A DNA stretch of 64,000 nucleotides from Bradyrhizobium uaiense (GCF_010811875.1 NZ_VKHP01000008.1:22143-86142); one strand, 5' to 3'; counted from the stretch's first letter, positions 23,432-34,359 are shown. Notes: generated by a model not told the origin, from the letters alone. Numbers and translations are program-made.

Positions 23432-23594
23432 ACGCTCCGCTGTCAGTTCGACGTCAGGCGCAGGCGTCACTTGCCGATCCACCGTTCATCTTTAGACCGT
23501 TCATTTTCATTCATACGGCTGCCACAAAACGCGGGGCACTTGCCTTGTGCGCCGCATTCGGCAATCGTGGCGCGGTCTCATCCGGAGGGGAATC

Positions 23595-24185
23595 ATGAGC
23601 GCACAAGAAAGTATGGAGCACGCGGAGCATGCCGAGCATGCGTCGACCGAGAACAGGAAGATCGCGCTCCTGATCGCCGTGATCGCGCTGTGCCTGGCGC
23701 TGTCCGAAACGCTCGGCAAGGGTGCCCAGACCGAATCGATCAGCAAGAATGTCGAGGCGTCCAACCTCTGGGCCTTCTTCCAGGCCAAGAGCATCCGCCG
23801 CACCGCGGTGCAGACCGCCGCCGAGCAGGGCAAGCTGAACCTCGCCACCACCACCGACGAGGCGGCCAAGGCCGCGCTTCAGAAGCAGATCGACGACTGG
23901 CAGAAGACCGCGGCGCGCTACCGCTCGGAGCCGGAGACCGGCGAGGGTTCGGAGCAACTCTCCGAGCGCGCCAAGCACGCCGAGCATGAGCGCGACGAGG
24001 CGACCGCGAAATATCATCACTTCGAGCTTGCCTCCGCCGCCTTCCAGATCGCCATCGTGCTGGCATCCGCGACCATCATCACGGGGATCGCTGCGCTGGC
24101 CTGGGTGTCCGGCCTCGTGACACTCGCCGGCGTCGTGATGACGCTGCTCGGCCTGCTCCAGCCGCACCTGCTGCATCTGCATTGA
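23595..24185 (+). CDS. DUF4337 membrane protein
   Basis: 196 residues from ATG 23595, which has GGAGGGG 6-13 nt upstream. The order is typical of DUF4337: an acidic/His-rich head (SMEHAEHAEHAS), one transmembrane helix (about 24-41), a soluble charged helical middle with SNLWAFFQAKSIRRTAVQTA, and two C-terminal transmembrane helices (about 142-185). Function is unknown for the family. A His-rich tail (LLQPHLLHLH) ends the protein. It is convergent with the next gene across a hairpin repeat. Confidence 0.85.
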   Translation: MSAQESMEHAEHAEHASTENRKIALLIAVIALCLALSETLGKGAQTESISKNVEASNLWAFFQAKSIRRTAVQTAAEQGKLNLATTTDEAAKAALQKQIDDWQKTAARYRSEPETGEGSEQLSERAKHAEHERDEATAKYHHFELASAAFQIAIVLASATIITGIAALAWVSGLVTLAGVVMTLLGLLQPHLLHLH

Positions 24186-24209
24186 GGGGGCTGGCTGGCA
24201 CCAACTATC

Positions 24210-24257
24210 CCCGTCATCCTGAGGAGCGCGCACTTGCGCGCGTCTCAGGATGACGGG
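24210..24257. repeat. 48-bp hairpin repeat between convergent genes
   Basis: CCCGTCATCCTGAG (24210-24223) and CTCAGGATGACGGG (24244-24257) form a 14-bp perfect stem; the inside (GAGCGCGCACTTGCGCGCGTC) adds a GCGCGCA/TGCGCGC dyad. It may serve as a bidirectional terminator. The same core words recur in the element at 52309-52434. Confidence 0.8.
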
Positions 24258-24271
24258 ACGGAGTGTCCCAA

Positions 24272-24811
24272 TCAAAGAACCTTGCTGGTCTGGTGCACGC
24301 TTTTACGGAAGCGTGCGATCAGGCGCAGCGTGCGCGCCGTCCAGCCGTCGCCATCGCCACTGATCATTTCGAGGATGCGCCGCTTGACCGGCTCGACCAG
24401 CTCGGTGGCCTTGGCGCGCAATCCCATCACGAAATTATAGAGCGCCTCGAACCAGGGCATCTCCAGCAGCTTCGACCGCGTCACGTCGAACAGGAAAGCC
24501 GTGACGCCGACGCCGACGAACTTGGCGAACAGGATCAGCGAGACTGCGCTGAACCAGTATTGGTTCGCGAGCAGCCAGAGCCCGAACAGCTTGAGCGGAA
24601 ACAGCGGAATTAGCGGTACGACGAAGACGATCAGCGTCATCGCCGGCGACAGCGAATCGACCCGCTCGGCAAGCCACTGCTTGAGCGCGCGCAGCGGGAT
24701 CCACGCGACCACCCGGGCCACGATCGGCTCGAGGTGATCCCATAGCCAAGCCTCGATCAGGAAGATGATCGCAAGCAGGACCCAGATCGGCTGAAGCAGG
24801 CGGCGCAACAT
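24272..24811 (-). CDS. small multi-span membrane protein of unknown function
   Basis: 179 residues from ATG 24811. Hydrophobic segments at about residues 7-25 (WVLLAIIFLIEAWLW), 58-75 (LIVFVVPLIPLFPLKLFG) and 84-105 (FSAVSLILFAKFVGVGVTAFLF), followed by a basic amphipathic C-terminal tail with a VKRRIL and TARTLRLIARF region. I do not recognise a family. The open frame could extend to 24955 but would overlap lpdA (ends at 24849) and has a low-complexity basic sequence. It is probably co-transcribed behind lpdA, 38 bp away. Confidence 0.7.
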   Translation of the reverse strand: MLRRLLQPIWVLLAIIFLIEAWLWDHLEPIVARVVAWIPLRALKQWLAERVDSLSPAMTLIVFVVPLIPLFPLKLFGLWLLANQYWFSAVSLILFAKFVGVGVTAFLFDVTRSKLLEMPWFEALYNFVMGLRAKATELVEPVKRRILEMISGDGDGWTARTLRLIARFRKSVHQTSKVL

Positions 24812-24848
24812 CGCTTTGATCTCACCCCGGCTCGCGCCGGACGTATGA

Positions 24849-26249
24849 TCACATATGGATGGCACGCTTGCCGACCGCAAGCGCGGCTTCCTTGATGGCC
24901 TCGGAGCGGGTCGGATGTGCGTGGCAGGTCCGCGCCAGATCCTCGGCCGAACCACCGAATTCCATCAGAACGCAGGCTTCGTGGATCATTTCGCCGGCCT
25001 CGACGCCGACAATGTGCACACCGAGCACCCGGTCCGTCTTCGCATCTGCGAGAACCTTCACGAAGCCGTCGGTGGTCTGGTTGACCTTGGAGCGGCCGTT
25101 CGCGGTGAACGGGAATTTGCCGACGGTATAGGCGACGCCGGCCTGCTTGAGGTCTTCCTCGGTCTTGCCGACCGACGACACTTCCGGCGTGGTATACACA
25201 ACGCCTGGAATGACGTCGTAGTTCACATGGCCGGCCTGGCCCGCGATGATCTCCGCGCAGGCAACGCCTTCGTCTTCCGCCTTGTGTGCGAGCATCGGCC
25301 CGGCCACGACGTCGCCGATCGCGTAGATGCCCTTCACGTTGGTCGAGAAGTGCGAATCGATCTCGACGCGGCCGCGATTGTCGAGCGCAACGCCGGCTTC
25401 CTTCAGCCCGAGACCCTCGGTGTAGGGCACGCGGCCGATGCAGACGAGCACCACATCGGCTTCAATGGTCTCAGCAGCGCCGCCGGCGGCCGGCTCGATC
25501 TTGGCCTGGAGCGTCTTGCCCAAGGTGTCGACCGACGTGACCTTGGCGCCGAGCTTGAAGGCAAAACCCTGCTTCTCGAGGATGCGCTGGAATTGCTTCG
25601 CCACCTCGCCATCCATGCCGGGCAGGATGCGGTCGAGGAATTCCACCACGGTGACCTTGGCGCCGAGACGATGCCAGACCGATCCGAGCTCAAGCCCGAT
25701 CACGCCGGCACCGACGATCAGCAGGCTGCCGGGGACCTTGTCCAGCGACAGCGCGCCGGTCGACGACACGATGCGCTTCTCGTCGATGTCGATGCCCTTC
25801 AGGCGCGCGATGTCGGAGCCGGTGGCGATCACGATGTTCTTGGTCTCGACGGTCTCGGTCTTGCCGTCGCCGGAGACCTCGACCTTGCCGGCGCCAAGGA
25901 TCTTGCCGGTGCCCTTGAGCACGTCGATCTTGTTCTTCTTCATCAGGAACTCGACGCCCTTGACGTTGCCGTCGATGCCCTGCTGCTTGAAGTTCATCAT
26001 CGCCGGCAGATCGAGCTTCGGCGCCGAGACGCTGACGCCCATCTTGGCGAAGGAGTGCCCGGCTTCCTCGAACATCTCGGAGGCGTGCAGCAGCGCCTTC
26101 GACGGCATGCAGCCGACATTGAGACAGGTGCCGCCCAGCGTCGCGTTCTTCTCGATGACGGCAACCTTCATGCCGAGCTGTGCCGCGCGGATCGCGCAGA
26201 CGTAACCGCCGGGTCCGGTGCCGATGACGACGAGATCGTAAGAAGCCAT
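24849..26249 (-). CDS. lpdA: dihydrolipoyl dehydrogenase (E3)
   Basis: FAD enzyme that reoxidises lipoyl groups, passing electrons to NAD. 466 residues: FAD-binding [19 protein letters not shown], redox disulfide [15 protein letters not shown] (about 40-54), NAD-binding [19 protein letters not shown] and the interface [15 protein letters not shown] with the catalytic His. Position behind sucA and sucB points to service in the 2-oxoglutarate dehydrogenase complex, though the pyruvate dehydrogenase may share it. Confidence 0.97.
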   Translation of the reverse strand: MASYDLVVIGTGPGGYVCAIRAAQLGMKVAVIEKNATLGGTCLNVGCMPSKALLHASEMFEEAGHSFAKMGVSVSAPKLDLPAMMNFKQQGIDGNVKGVEFLMKKNKIDVLKGTGKILGAGKVEVSGDGKTETVETKNIVIATGSDIARLKGIDIDEKRIVSSTGALSLDKVPGSLLIVGAGVIGLELGSVWHRLGAKVTVVEFLDRILPGMDGEVAKQFQRILEKQGFAFKLGAKVTSVDTLGKTLQAKIEPAAGGAAETIEADVVLVCIGRVPYTEGLGLKEAGVALDNRGRVEIDSHFSTNVKGIYAIGDVVAGPMLAHKAEDEGVACAEIIAGQAGHVNYDVIPGVVYTTPEVSSVGKTEEDLKQAGVAYTVGKFPFTANGRSKVNQTTDGFVKVLADAKTDRVLGVHIVGVEAGEMIHEACVLMEFGGSAEDLARTCHAHPTRSEAIKEAALAVGKRAIHM

Positions 26250-26286
26250 GATGGAGGGTCCTGTAGCTAAGTTCTGTGACGATGAC

Positions 26287-26324
26287 GCGGGCGCGATCTC
26301 GTTGGCAGACCGGCGCCCGCTTTT
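26287..26324. terminator. GC-rich hairpin between the SDR gene and lpdA
   Basis: GCGGGCGC (26287-26294) pairs perfectly with GCGCCCGC (26313-26320) over an 18-nt loop; TTTT follows on the plus strand only, while both flanking genes run on the minus strand. More likely a pausing or processing hairpin than a true terminator. Confidence 0.35.
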
Positions 26325-26333
26325 GAATGTGCC

Positions 26334-27095
26334 CTAGCGACCGCCCGACACGTCGAGGATCGCGCTGGTGACGTAGGAAGCTTCGTCCGAGATCAGCCAG
26401 ACGATGGCGTTGGCGATCTCGTCCGCGGTGCCGACGCGCTTCATCGGCACCATGTGGGCGAGACGGTGCGCCCGATCGGGCTCGCCGCCCGCGGCGTGAA
26501 TGTCGGTGTCGATCAGTCCCGGCCGGATGCCGGCGACGCGGATTCCTTCATTGGCGACTTCGTAGCCGAGGCCGACGGTGAAGGAATCGATCGCGCCCTT
26601 GGAGGCGGCATAGTCGACATAGGTGTTGGGCGCGCCGAGCTTTGCCGCGATCGAGGACAGGTTGACGATGACGCCGCCCTTGCCGCCATGCCTGGTCGAC
26701 ATCCGCTTCACCGCTTCGCGCGCGCACAGGATGCTGCCGGTGACATTGACCGCCATCATCTGCTGGATGCGCTCCGCCGACATCTCGTCGACGCGCACAC
26801 CGCTCTTGCCGACGATGCCGGCATTGTTGACCAGCGCGCCGAGCGTGCCGAAGCCATCGGCCGCCTTGAACAGCGCCAGGATGTCCTGTTCGCTGCCGAC
26901 ATCGCATTTCACCGCGATGGCCTTGCCGTTCCTGGCCTCGATCGCGGCGACGACCTCGTTCGCCGCAGCCTGGTTGGACGCATACCCAACCACGATGCGA
27001 TAGCCGCGTGCCGCCGCAGCGAGCGCCGCAGCACGGCCGATACCGCGGCTGCCGCCGGTGATGACAACGACCTTATCCGTCACGTTGATCCCCAA
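26334..27095 (-). CDS. short-chain dehydrogenase/reductase (SDR)
   Basis: 253 residues, classical SDR length. Cofactor motif TGGSRGIGRAAA near residue 14, NNAGIVG near 90, catalytic Ser in IVNLSSIAAKLG and YVDYAASKG (Tyr and Lys of YxxxK) around 158-166, then IRPGLIDTDIHA. The residues after the first strand (VVGYASNQAAANEV) lack the acidic NAD-type Asp, which favours NADP. Substrate is unknown. Its position between sucB and lpdA in the 2-oxoglutarate dehydrogenase cluster is notable. Confidence 0.92.
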   Translation of the reverse strand: MGINVTDKVVVITGGSRGIGRAAALAAAARGYRIVVGYASNQAAANEVVAAIEARNGKAIAVKCDVGSEQDILALFKAADGFGTLGALVNNAGIVGKSGVRVDEMSAERIQQMMAVNVTGSILCAREAVKRMSTRHGGKGGVIVNLSSIAAKLGAPNTYVDYAASKGAIDSFTVGLGYEVANEGIRVAGIRPGLIDTDIHAAGGEPDRAHRLAHMVPMKRVGTADEIANAIVWLISDEASYVTSAILDVSGGR

Positions 27096-27154
27096 ACCTA
27101 AGCACCCAACAGATCGTAACGCCCGAGCTGATCGGGCGTCACGCGCGAATGACC

Positions 27155-28393
27155 TTACAGGTCCAGCACCAGGCGGGCCGGATCTTCCAGGCTCTCCTTG
27201 ACGCGCACCAGGAAGGTGACCGCTTCCTTGCCGTCGATGACGCGGTGATCGTAGGACAGCGCCAGATACATCATCGGCCGCACCTCGATCTTGCCGCCGA
27301 CCACCATCGGCCGCTCCTGAATCTTGTGCATGCCGAGGATGCCGGACTGCGGCGCGTTGAGGATCGGCGTCGACATCAGCGAACCGTAGATGCCGCCATT
27401 GGTGATGGTGAAGGTACCGCCCTGCATCTCGTCGATCTTGAGCTGACCGTCGCGGGCGCGGCGGCCGTAATCGGCGATCGACTTCTCGATCTCGGCGATC
27501 GACTTGTGATCGCAGTCGCGCACCACGGGCACCACCAGGCCGCGGTCGGTGCCGACCGCAACGCCGATGTGATAGTAGTTCTTGTAGATCAGGTCGGAGC
27601 CGTCGATCTCGGCGTTGACGGCGGGAATGTCCTTCAGCCCCTGCACGACCGCCTTGGTGAAGAAGCCCATGAAGCCGAGCTTCGAGCCGTGCTTCTTCTC
27701 GAATGTATCCTTGTAGAGCGCGCGCAGCTTCATCACCTCGGTCATGTCGACCTCGTTGAAGGTCGTCAGCATCGCGGCGGTGTTCTGCACGTCCTTGAGG
27801 CGGCGCGCGATGGTCTGGCGCAGCCGCGTCATCTTTACGCGCTCTTCACGGGCGGCGTCATCCGCCGGCGACGGCGCACGAACCTGCACGGCGGCGGCGG
27901 GCTGGTTGACCGGGGTCGGCGCCGAGGCGGCCTTCTCGATCGCGGCCAGCATGTCGCCCTTGGTGACGCGGCCGTCCTTGCCCGAGCCCGGAACGGTGGA
28001 GGCGTCGACGCCGCTTTCGGCCGACAGCTTGCGTACCGACGGCGCCAGCGGCGCGTCCGACGGCGGGACTTTCGGCGCGGCAGGGGCAGGCGCTGCAGCA
28101 GGCGCTGCTGCCTTGGCGGGCGCCGCCGCAGCGGCAGCAGCCGGCTTGGCCGCAACAGCGCCGTCATTGATCTGGCCCAGCAGCGCGCCGACGGCGACGG
28201 TCTCGCCATCCTTGGCGATGATCTCGCCGAGCGTGCCGGCGACCGGCGCGGGCACCTCGATGGTGACCTTGTCGGTCTCCAGCTCCACCAACGGCTCGTC
28301 CACCGCGACGGCCTCACCGGCCTTCTTGAACCAGCGGCCGATGGTGGCCTCGGTTACGGATTCGCCGAGCGTTGGAACGCGAATTTCAGTCAT
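27155..28393 (-). CDS. sucB: 2-oxoglutarate dehydrogenase E2 (dihydrolipoyl succinyltransferase)
   Basis: Transfers succinyl groups from lipoate to CoA. 412 residues from ATG 28393 ([20 protein letters not shown]), the canonical E2 start. Lipoyl domain with the lipoyl-Lys in [11 protein letters not shown] (about 40-48), an Ala/Pro linker, the E3/E1-binding domain ([32 protein letters not shown]), a second linker and the catalytic domain ending in [16 protein letters not shown] with the active His and Asp. The frame upstream to 28483 lies in the sucA-sucB spacer. Confidence 0.97.
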   Translation of the reverse strand: MTEIRVPTLGESVTEATIGRWFKKAGEAVAVDEPLVELETDKVTIEVPAPVAGTLGEIIAKDGETVAVGALLGQINDGAVAAKPAAAAAAAPAKAAAPAAAPAPAAPKVPPSDAPLAPSVRKLSAESGVDASTVPGSGKDGRVTKGDMLAAIEKAASAPTPVNQPAAAVQVRAPSPADDAAREERVKMTRLRQTIARRLKDVQNTAAMLTTFNEVDMTEVMKLRALYKDTFEKKHGSKLGFMGFFTKAVVQGLKDIPAVNAEIDGSDLIYKNYYHIGVAVGTDRGLVVPVVRDCDHKSIAEIEKSIADYGRRARDGQLKIDEMQGGTFTITNGGIYGSLMSTPILNAPQSGILGMHKIQERPMVVGGKIEVRPMMYLALSYDHRVIDGKEAVTFLVRVKESLEDPARLVLDL

Positions 28394-28508
28394 GGTCTTT
28401 TCCTCGATAACCTTGCGGTCGAAAAATTTATCCGGCCACCACCCGCCAAAGCGGACGACCCGGTATTCCGTGACGACAGCCATTTCGCTGAGTGACGCGG
28501 GATACCGG

Positions 28509-28530
28509 ATGCCCCGCTCTCGCGGGGCAT
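28509..28530 (-). terminator. intercistronic hairpin between sucA and sucB
   Basis: ATGCCCCGC (28509-28517), loop TCTC, GCGGGGCAT (28522-28530): a perfect 9-bp stem 18 bp after the sucA stop. No T-run follows on the minus strand, so partial termination or mRNA stabilisation is more likely than full termination. Confidence 0.5.
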
Positions 28531-28547
28531 GGCTTCAGTGAAGGTCG

Positions 28548-31508
28548 TTAGTTCAGTGCGTCGTCGAGCAGCGCCTTGAGCTGCGCGAGATGTTTCGACA
28601 TCAAGCCGGTGGCGGTCGCCGCCGATGCCGGACGGCCGGCATAGCGTGGACGCTTGTTGGCCGCGTTGACCTGGTTCAGCACCCATTCCAGATAGGGCTC
28701 GATGAAGTGCCAGGAGCCCATGTTGCGGGGCTCTTCCTGGCACCAGACCATCTCCGCATTCTTGAAGCGGCCGAACTCCTGCACCAGCGCCTTCAGCGGC
28801 ACCGGATAGAGCTGCTCGATGCGCATCAGATAGATGTCGTCGATGCCGCGCTTCTCGCGCTCCTCGTACAGGTCGTAATAGACCTTGCCGGAGCACAGCA
28901 CGACGCGACGGATCTTGTCGTCCGGCACCAGCTTGATCTTCTCGTCCGGCAGCATCTGCGCGTCATCGTACAGGATGCGGTGGAAGGTGGCGTTCTTGCC
29001 GAGCTCGTCGAGCCGGGACACCGCGCGCTTGTGACGCAGCAGCGACTTCGGCGTCATCACGATCAGCGGCTTGCGGATCTCGCGATGCAGCTGGCGCCGC
29101 AGCACGTGGAAGTAGTTCGCCGGCGTGGTCGGATTGACCACCTGCATGTTGTCCTCGGCGCACATCTGCAGATAACGCTCGAGGCGCGCGGAGGAGTGCT
29201 CCGGTCCCTGGCCCTCATAGCCGTGCGGCAGCAGACAGACGAGGCCCGACATGCGCAGCCATTTGCGTTCGCCCGAGGAGATGAACTGGTCGAACACCAC
29301 CTGCGCGCCGTTGGCGAAATCGCCGAACTGCGCCTCCCAGAGCGCCAGCGCATTCGGCTCGGCCAGCGAGTAGCCGTATTCGAAGCCGAGCACCGCCTCT
29401 TCCGAGAGCAGCGAGTTGATGACCTCGTAATGGCCGGTGTCTTCGCCACCGAGATGGTTGAACGGCGTGTAGCGGCTCTCGTCCTCCTGGTCGATCAGGA
29501 CCGAATGGCGCTGCGAGAAGGTGCCGCGCTCGGAATCCTGGCCGGACAGGCGCACATGATGGCCTTCCTGCAGCAGCGTGCAGAACGCCAGTGCCTCGCC
29601 GGTCGCCCAATCGATCCCGACCCCGCTATCGATCGCCTTGGCGCGATTGTCGAGGAAGCGCTGGATGGTGCGGTGGACGCGGAAGCCGTCCGGGACATTG
29701 GTGATCTTGCGGCCGATCTCCTTGAGCACGGCGACATCGACGCCGGTGACGCCACGGCGCGCGTCTTCTTCCTGATCGGCCGACTTGAAGCCGGCCCATT
29801 TGCCGTCGAGCCAGTCGGCCTTGTTCGGCTTGTAGCCCGAGCCGGCTTCGAGCTCGGCATCGAGCCGGGCGCGCCAGTCGGCCTTGGCCTTCTCGACCTC
29901 GCCGTCGGTCAGCACGCCATCGGCGACCAGCCGCTTGGCGTAGATCTCCAGCGTGGTCGGATGCGCGGCGATCTTCTTGTACATCACCGGCTGGGTGAAC
30001 GCGGGTTCGTCGCCCTCGTTGTGGCCGTGGCGCCGGTAGCAGAACATGTCGATGACGACCGGCTTGTGGAATTTCTGCCGGAACTCGATCGCGACCTTGG
30101 CCGCGAACACCACCGCCTCCGGATCGTCGCCGTTCACGTGGAAGATCGGCGCATCGATCATCTTCGCGACGTCCGACGGATAGGGCGACGAGCGCGAGTA
30201 GCGCGGATAGGTGGTGAAGCCGATCTGGTTGTTGACGATGAAGTGCAGCGAGCCGCCGGTGCGGTAGCCCTTCAGGTCGGACAGGCTGAAGCATTCTGCC
30301 ACCACGCCCTGGCCGGCGAACGCCGCGTCGCCGTGCATCAGCAGCGGCAGCACCGAGATGCGCATATCAGGCGGATCGCCGTGCTGGTCCTGCTTGGCGC
30401 GCACCTTGCCCATCACGACCGGATCGACGATCTCGAGATGCGACGGATTTGCGGTCAGCGACAGATGGATGTTGTTGCCGTCGAACTCGCGGTCCGAGGA
30501 CGCGCCGAGGTGATACTTGACGTCGCCGGAGCCTTCGACCGAGTCCGGATTGGCCGAACCGCCCTTGAATTCATGAAACAGCGCGCGATGCGGCTTGCCC
30601 ATCACCTGGGTCAGCACGTTGAGGCGGCCGCGATGCGGCATGCCGAACACGATCTCCTTCACGCCGAGATTGCCGCCGCGCTTGATGATCTGCTCCAGCG
30701 CGGGGATCAGCGATTCGCCGCCGTCGAGGCCGAAGCGCTTGGTGCCGGTGAACTTGGTGTCGCAGAACTTCTCGAAGCCGTCGGCCTCGATCAGCTTGTT
30801 GAGGATCGCGCGGCGTCCCTCGGGCGTGAAGCTGATCTCCTTGTCCGGACCTTCGATGCGCTCCTGGATCCAGGCCTTCTGCGCGGCGTTGGAGATGTGC
30901 ATGAACTCGACGCCGAGCGTCTGGCAGTAGGTGCGTTCGCAGATCTGCACGATCTCGCGCAGCGTGCCGTATTCGAGGCCGAGCACGTGGTCGAGAAAGA
31001 TCTTGCGATCGAAGTCGGCCTCGGTGAAGCCGTAGGAGCGCGGATCGAGCTCCTCGCGGTCGCGCGGCGCCTCGATGCCGAGCGGATCGAGCTTGGCGTG
31101 GAAATGGCCGCGCATGCGATAGGCGCGGATCAGCATCAGCGCGCGGACCGAATCGCGGGTGGCCTGATGCACGTCGGCGTCCGAGAGCTCGGCGCCCTTG
31201 GCCTGCGCCTTGGCCGCGAGCTTGGTGCCGACCGCCTTCTCGACCTGGGCCCAATTGCCGTCGAGCGCCGAGGTCAGCTCATCGCGCGGCGTCAGCGGCC
31301 AGTTGACGCGGCCCCACGAGGCACCCTCGGCGTTCTTCTGGACGTCGGCCGGGGTGTCCTTCAGGCTCTTGAAGAAATCCTGCCATTCGGCGTCGACCGA
31401 CGACGGATCCTGCTCGTAGCGGGCATAGAGGTCGTCGATATAGGCGGCGTTGGTGCCCTGCAGGAATGAAGAGAGTGCAAAAGCGGCGTTCGCGTCTTGG
31501 CGAGACAT
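28548..31508 (-). CDS. sucA: 2-oxoglutarate dehydrogenase E1
   Basis: Thiamine-diphosphate enzyme that decarboxylates 2-oxoglutarate and succinylates the E2 lipoyl group. 986 residues, normal for SucA. N-terminal E2-binding peptide (LQGTNAAYIDDLYARYEQDPSSVDAEWQDFF split over the first 45 residues), KFCDTKFTGTKRFGLDGGESLIPAL, the MPHRGRLNVL block, the ThDP segment HVNGDDPEAVVFAAKVA and C-terminal YEGQGPEHSSARLERYLQ. It has its own 257-bp upstream region, with a terminator closing the sucD transcript, so separate initiation is likely. Confidence 0.97.
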   Translation of the reverse strand: MSRQDANAAFALSSFLQGTNAAYIDDLYARYEQDPSSVDAEWQDFFKSLKDTPADVQKNAEGASWGRVNWPLTPRDELTSALDGNWAQVEKAVGTKLAAKAQAKGAELSDADVHQATRDSVRALMLIRAYRMRGHFHAKLDPLGIEAPRDREELDPRSYGFTEADFDRKIFLDHVLGLEYGTLREIVQICERTYCQTLGVEFMHISNAAQKAWIQERIEGPDKEISFTPEGRRAILNKLIEADGFEKFCDTKFTGTKRFGLDGGESLIPALEQIIKRGGNLGVKEIVFGMPHRGRLNVLTQVMGKPHRALFHEFKGGSANPDSVEGSGDVKYHLGASSDREFDGNNIHLSLTANPSHLEIVDPVVMGKVRAKQDQHGDPPDMRISVLPLLMHGDAAFAGQGVVAECFSLSDLKGYRTGGSLHFIVNNQIGFTTYPRYSRSSPYPSDVAKMIDAPIFHVNGDDPEAVVFAAKVAIEFRQKFHKPVVIDMFCYRRHGHNEGDEPAFTQPVMYKKIAAHPTTLEIYAKRLVADGVLTDGEVEKAKADWRARLDAELEAGSGYKPNKADWLDGKWAGFKSADQEEDARRGVTGVDVAVLKEIGRKITNVPDGFRVHRTIQRFLDNRAKAIDSGVGIDWATGEALAFCTLLQEGHHVRLSGQDSERGTFSQRHSVLIDQEDESRYTPFNHLGGEDTGHYEVINSLLSEEAVLGFEYGYSLAEPNALALWEAQFGDFANGAQVVFDQFISSGERKWLRMSGLVCLLPHGYEGQGPEHSSARLERYLQMCAEDNMQVVNPTTPANYFHVLRRQLHREIRKPLIVMTPKSLLRHKRAVSRLDELGKNATFHRILYDDAQMLPDEKIKLVPDDKIRRVVLCSGKVYYDLYEEREKRGIDDIYLMRIEQLYPVPLKALVQEFGRFKNAEMVWCQEEPRNMGSWHFIEPYLEWVLNQVNAANKRPRYAGRPASAATATGLMSKHLAQLKALLDDALN

Positions 31509-31643
31509 GGGGCAGTCCTGGTGATTTTTTCGGTTCGCGCGTAGGAGACGGCGCTGATGCCGGTCTGGAAGTGCGCCGGCTGGATAGATACCCTTTACCC
31601 TATCTGGGTCGGATATTCCTGCCTAAAAGAACTAAGAAATGAA

Positions 31644-31660
31644 CATATTTTCATATTTTC
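31644..31660. repeat. 8-bp tandem duplication in the sucA leader region
   Basis: CATATTTT occurs twice in tandem (31644-31651, 31652-31659), in the most AT-rich part of the sucD-sucA spacer, about 140 bp before sucA. It may mark an upstream promoter element for sucA. Confidence 0.45.
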
Positions 31661-31689
31661 TTGATCAGCATTCTGGCGGCAAAACGCAA

Positions 31690-31721
31690 TAAAAGGCGGG
31701 TCCTCCGAAGGAGAACCCGCC
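31690..31721 (-). terminator. rho-independent terminator after sucD
   Basis: Read on the minus strand: GGCGGGTTCTCC, short loop, GGAGGACCCGCC, then TTTTATT. Plus-strand arms are 31695-31706 and 31710-31721 (12 bp, one G-U). It lies 45 bp beyond the sucD stop and separates sucCD from sucAB transcription. Confidence 0.85.
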
Positions 31722-31765
31722 CAAAATACGCCAGGCGCTCGAAAGGGAACTTCGCCTGACGGCGG

Positions 31766-32647
31766 TTACTTCAGCATCTCGGCGAGCGTGTGCCCGAGGC
31801 GGGCCGGGGACGGCGACACCTTGATGCCCGCAGCTTCCATCGCCGCAGTCTTGGAACCGGCATCGCCCTTGCCGCCGGAAATGATCGCGCCGGCATGGCC
31901 CATGCGGCGGCCGGGAGGTGCGGTAACACCGGCAATGAAGCCGACCATCGGCTTCTTGCGGCCGCGCTTGGCCTCGTCCTTGAGGAACTGGGCGGCGTCC
32001 TCTTCGGCCGATCCGCCGATTTCGCCGATCATGACGATCGACTTGGTCTTCTCGTCGGCCAGGAACATCTCCAGCACGTCGATGAACTCGGTGCCCTTGA
32101 CCGGATCGCCGCCGATGCCGACCGCGGTGGTCTGGCCGAGGCCCTCTTGGGTGGTCTGGAACACCGCCTCATAGGTCAGGGTGCCGGAGCGGGAGACGAT
32201 GCCGACCGAGCCGGGCTTGAAAATGTTGGCCGGCATGATGCCGATCTTGCACTCGCCGGCGGTCATGACGCCCGGGCAGTTCGGCCCGATCAGCCGCGAC
32301 TTCGAGCCCGACAGCGAGCGCTTCACGCGCACCATGTCGAGCACCGGGATGCCTTCGGTGATGCAGACGATCAGCGGGATCTCCGCATCGATCGCCTCGC
32401 AGATCGCATCCGCGGCGCCCGGCGGCGGGACATAGACCACGCTGGCGTCAGCACCGGTCTTCGCGCGCGCTTCGGCGACGGTGTCGAACACCGGGAGGTT
32501 GAGGTGCGTCGAGCCGCCTTTGCCGGGCGCCACGCCGCCGACCATCTTGGTGCCGTAAGCGATCGCCGCTTCCGAATGGAACGTGCCGTTCTTGCCGGTG
32601 AAGCCCTGGCAGATGACCTTGGTGTTCTTGTCGATCAGAATGGACAT
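31766..32647 (-). CDS. sucD: succinyl-CoA synthetase (ADP-forming) alpha subunit
   Basis: CoA-binding, phosphohistidine-bearing subunit that makes ATP from succinyl-CoA. 293 residues: N-terminal Rossmann CoA fold ([23 protein letters not shown]), [22 protein letters not shown] and the active-site His in [11 protein letters not shown] (about 245-255). Separated from sucC by a 477-bp DUF1579-type gene but in the same direction and with short gaps, so probably one transcript. Confidence 0.97.
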   Translation of the reverse strand: MSILIDKNTKVICQGFTGKNGTFHSEAAIAYGTKMVGGVAPGKGGSTHLNLPVFDTVAEARAKTGADASVVYVPPPGAADAICEAIDAEIPLIVCITEGIPVLDMVRVKRSLSGSKSRLIGPNCPGVMTAGECKIGIMPANIFKPGSVGIVSRSGTLTYEAVFQTTQEGLGQTTAVGIGGDPVKGTEFIDVLEMFLADEKTKSIVMIGEIGGSAEEDAAQFLKDEAKRGRKKPMVGFIAGVTAPPGRRMGHAGAIISGGKGDAGSKTAAMEAAGIKVSPSPARLGHTLAEMLK

Positions 32648-32683
32648 GGTTCGAGATGCTTTCGCGAGACAGCGGTGAAGGGT

Positions 32684-33160
32684 TTAGTGGATACGCCGGT
32701 ACACGCCGGTGAGCACGTCGGCCCACCCTTCCGCGTCAGGCGAGAACTGGATTTTCATGCTGTAGGTGTTGTCGTCGACGACCTCATAGACGTGACGGGC
32801 GTTGCCGCGCAGCGAGCCGCGCACCAGGATCAGCGACTTGCCCGCCCAGCCGCCGGACGCCGGCGACGGTGGGTAGTAGCCGAGTGAATCGTGCCAGAAC
32901 AATCGGTAGGCCCGATCGTCGCGGTCGTAGGTGAAGACGCCGTGAGTGGCGAAGCTCTCCTTGCCGTCGCGGGTCTGCACGCTGTCCTGGATCAAATAGA
33001 AGCCGTTGAGCGCGATGCGCGCGACGACATGGGAGGTCGCCGGACCGCCCGCGGTCCAGCGCGACGGATAGACCATCTCTTCGCCGTTCCACTCGCCCGC
33101 GAAAACCGCGAGCTTGCGGTGTTCGTCCAGCGGTGTCGGGGCATCGAGATGATCGGCCAT
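32684..33160 (-). CDS. DUF1579-type protein encoded between sucC and sucD
   Basis: 158 residues, no signal peptide. Pattern of the DUF1579 group: an N-terminal LAVFAGEWNGEE, a beta-rich body with LNGFYLIQDSVQTRDGKESFATHGVFTYDRDDRAYRLFW split over about residues 50-90, and an end DVLTGVYRRIH. The alternating hydrophobic strands suggest a small beta-barrel that may bind a ligand; function unknown. Its ATG is two bases after the sucC TAA, with GGAGG inside the end of sucC, so translation is almost certainly coupled to sucC. sucD starts 36 bp downstream. Family call is from memory of the pattern, without a search. Confidence 0.75.
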   Translation of the reverse strand: MADHLDAPTPLDEHRKLAVFAGEWNGEEMVYPSRWTAGGPATSHVVARIALNGFYLIQDSVQTRDGKESFATHGVFTYDRDDRAYRLFWHDSLGYYPPSPASGGWAGKSLILVRGSLRGNARHVYEVVDDNTYSMKIQFSPDAEGWADVLTGVYRRIH

Positions 33161-33162
33161 CG

Positions 33163-34359
<1,197 letters not shown>

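Noticed and set aside
28590..31469. Open frame of 959 codons on the plus strand, antisense to sucA
   Set aside because: SucA on the other strand is unmistakable along its length; the antisense frame is Arg/His/Asp/Leu-rich without motifs and arises from strong third-position GC bias.
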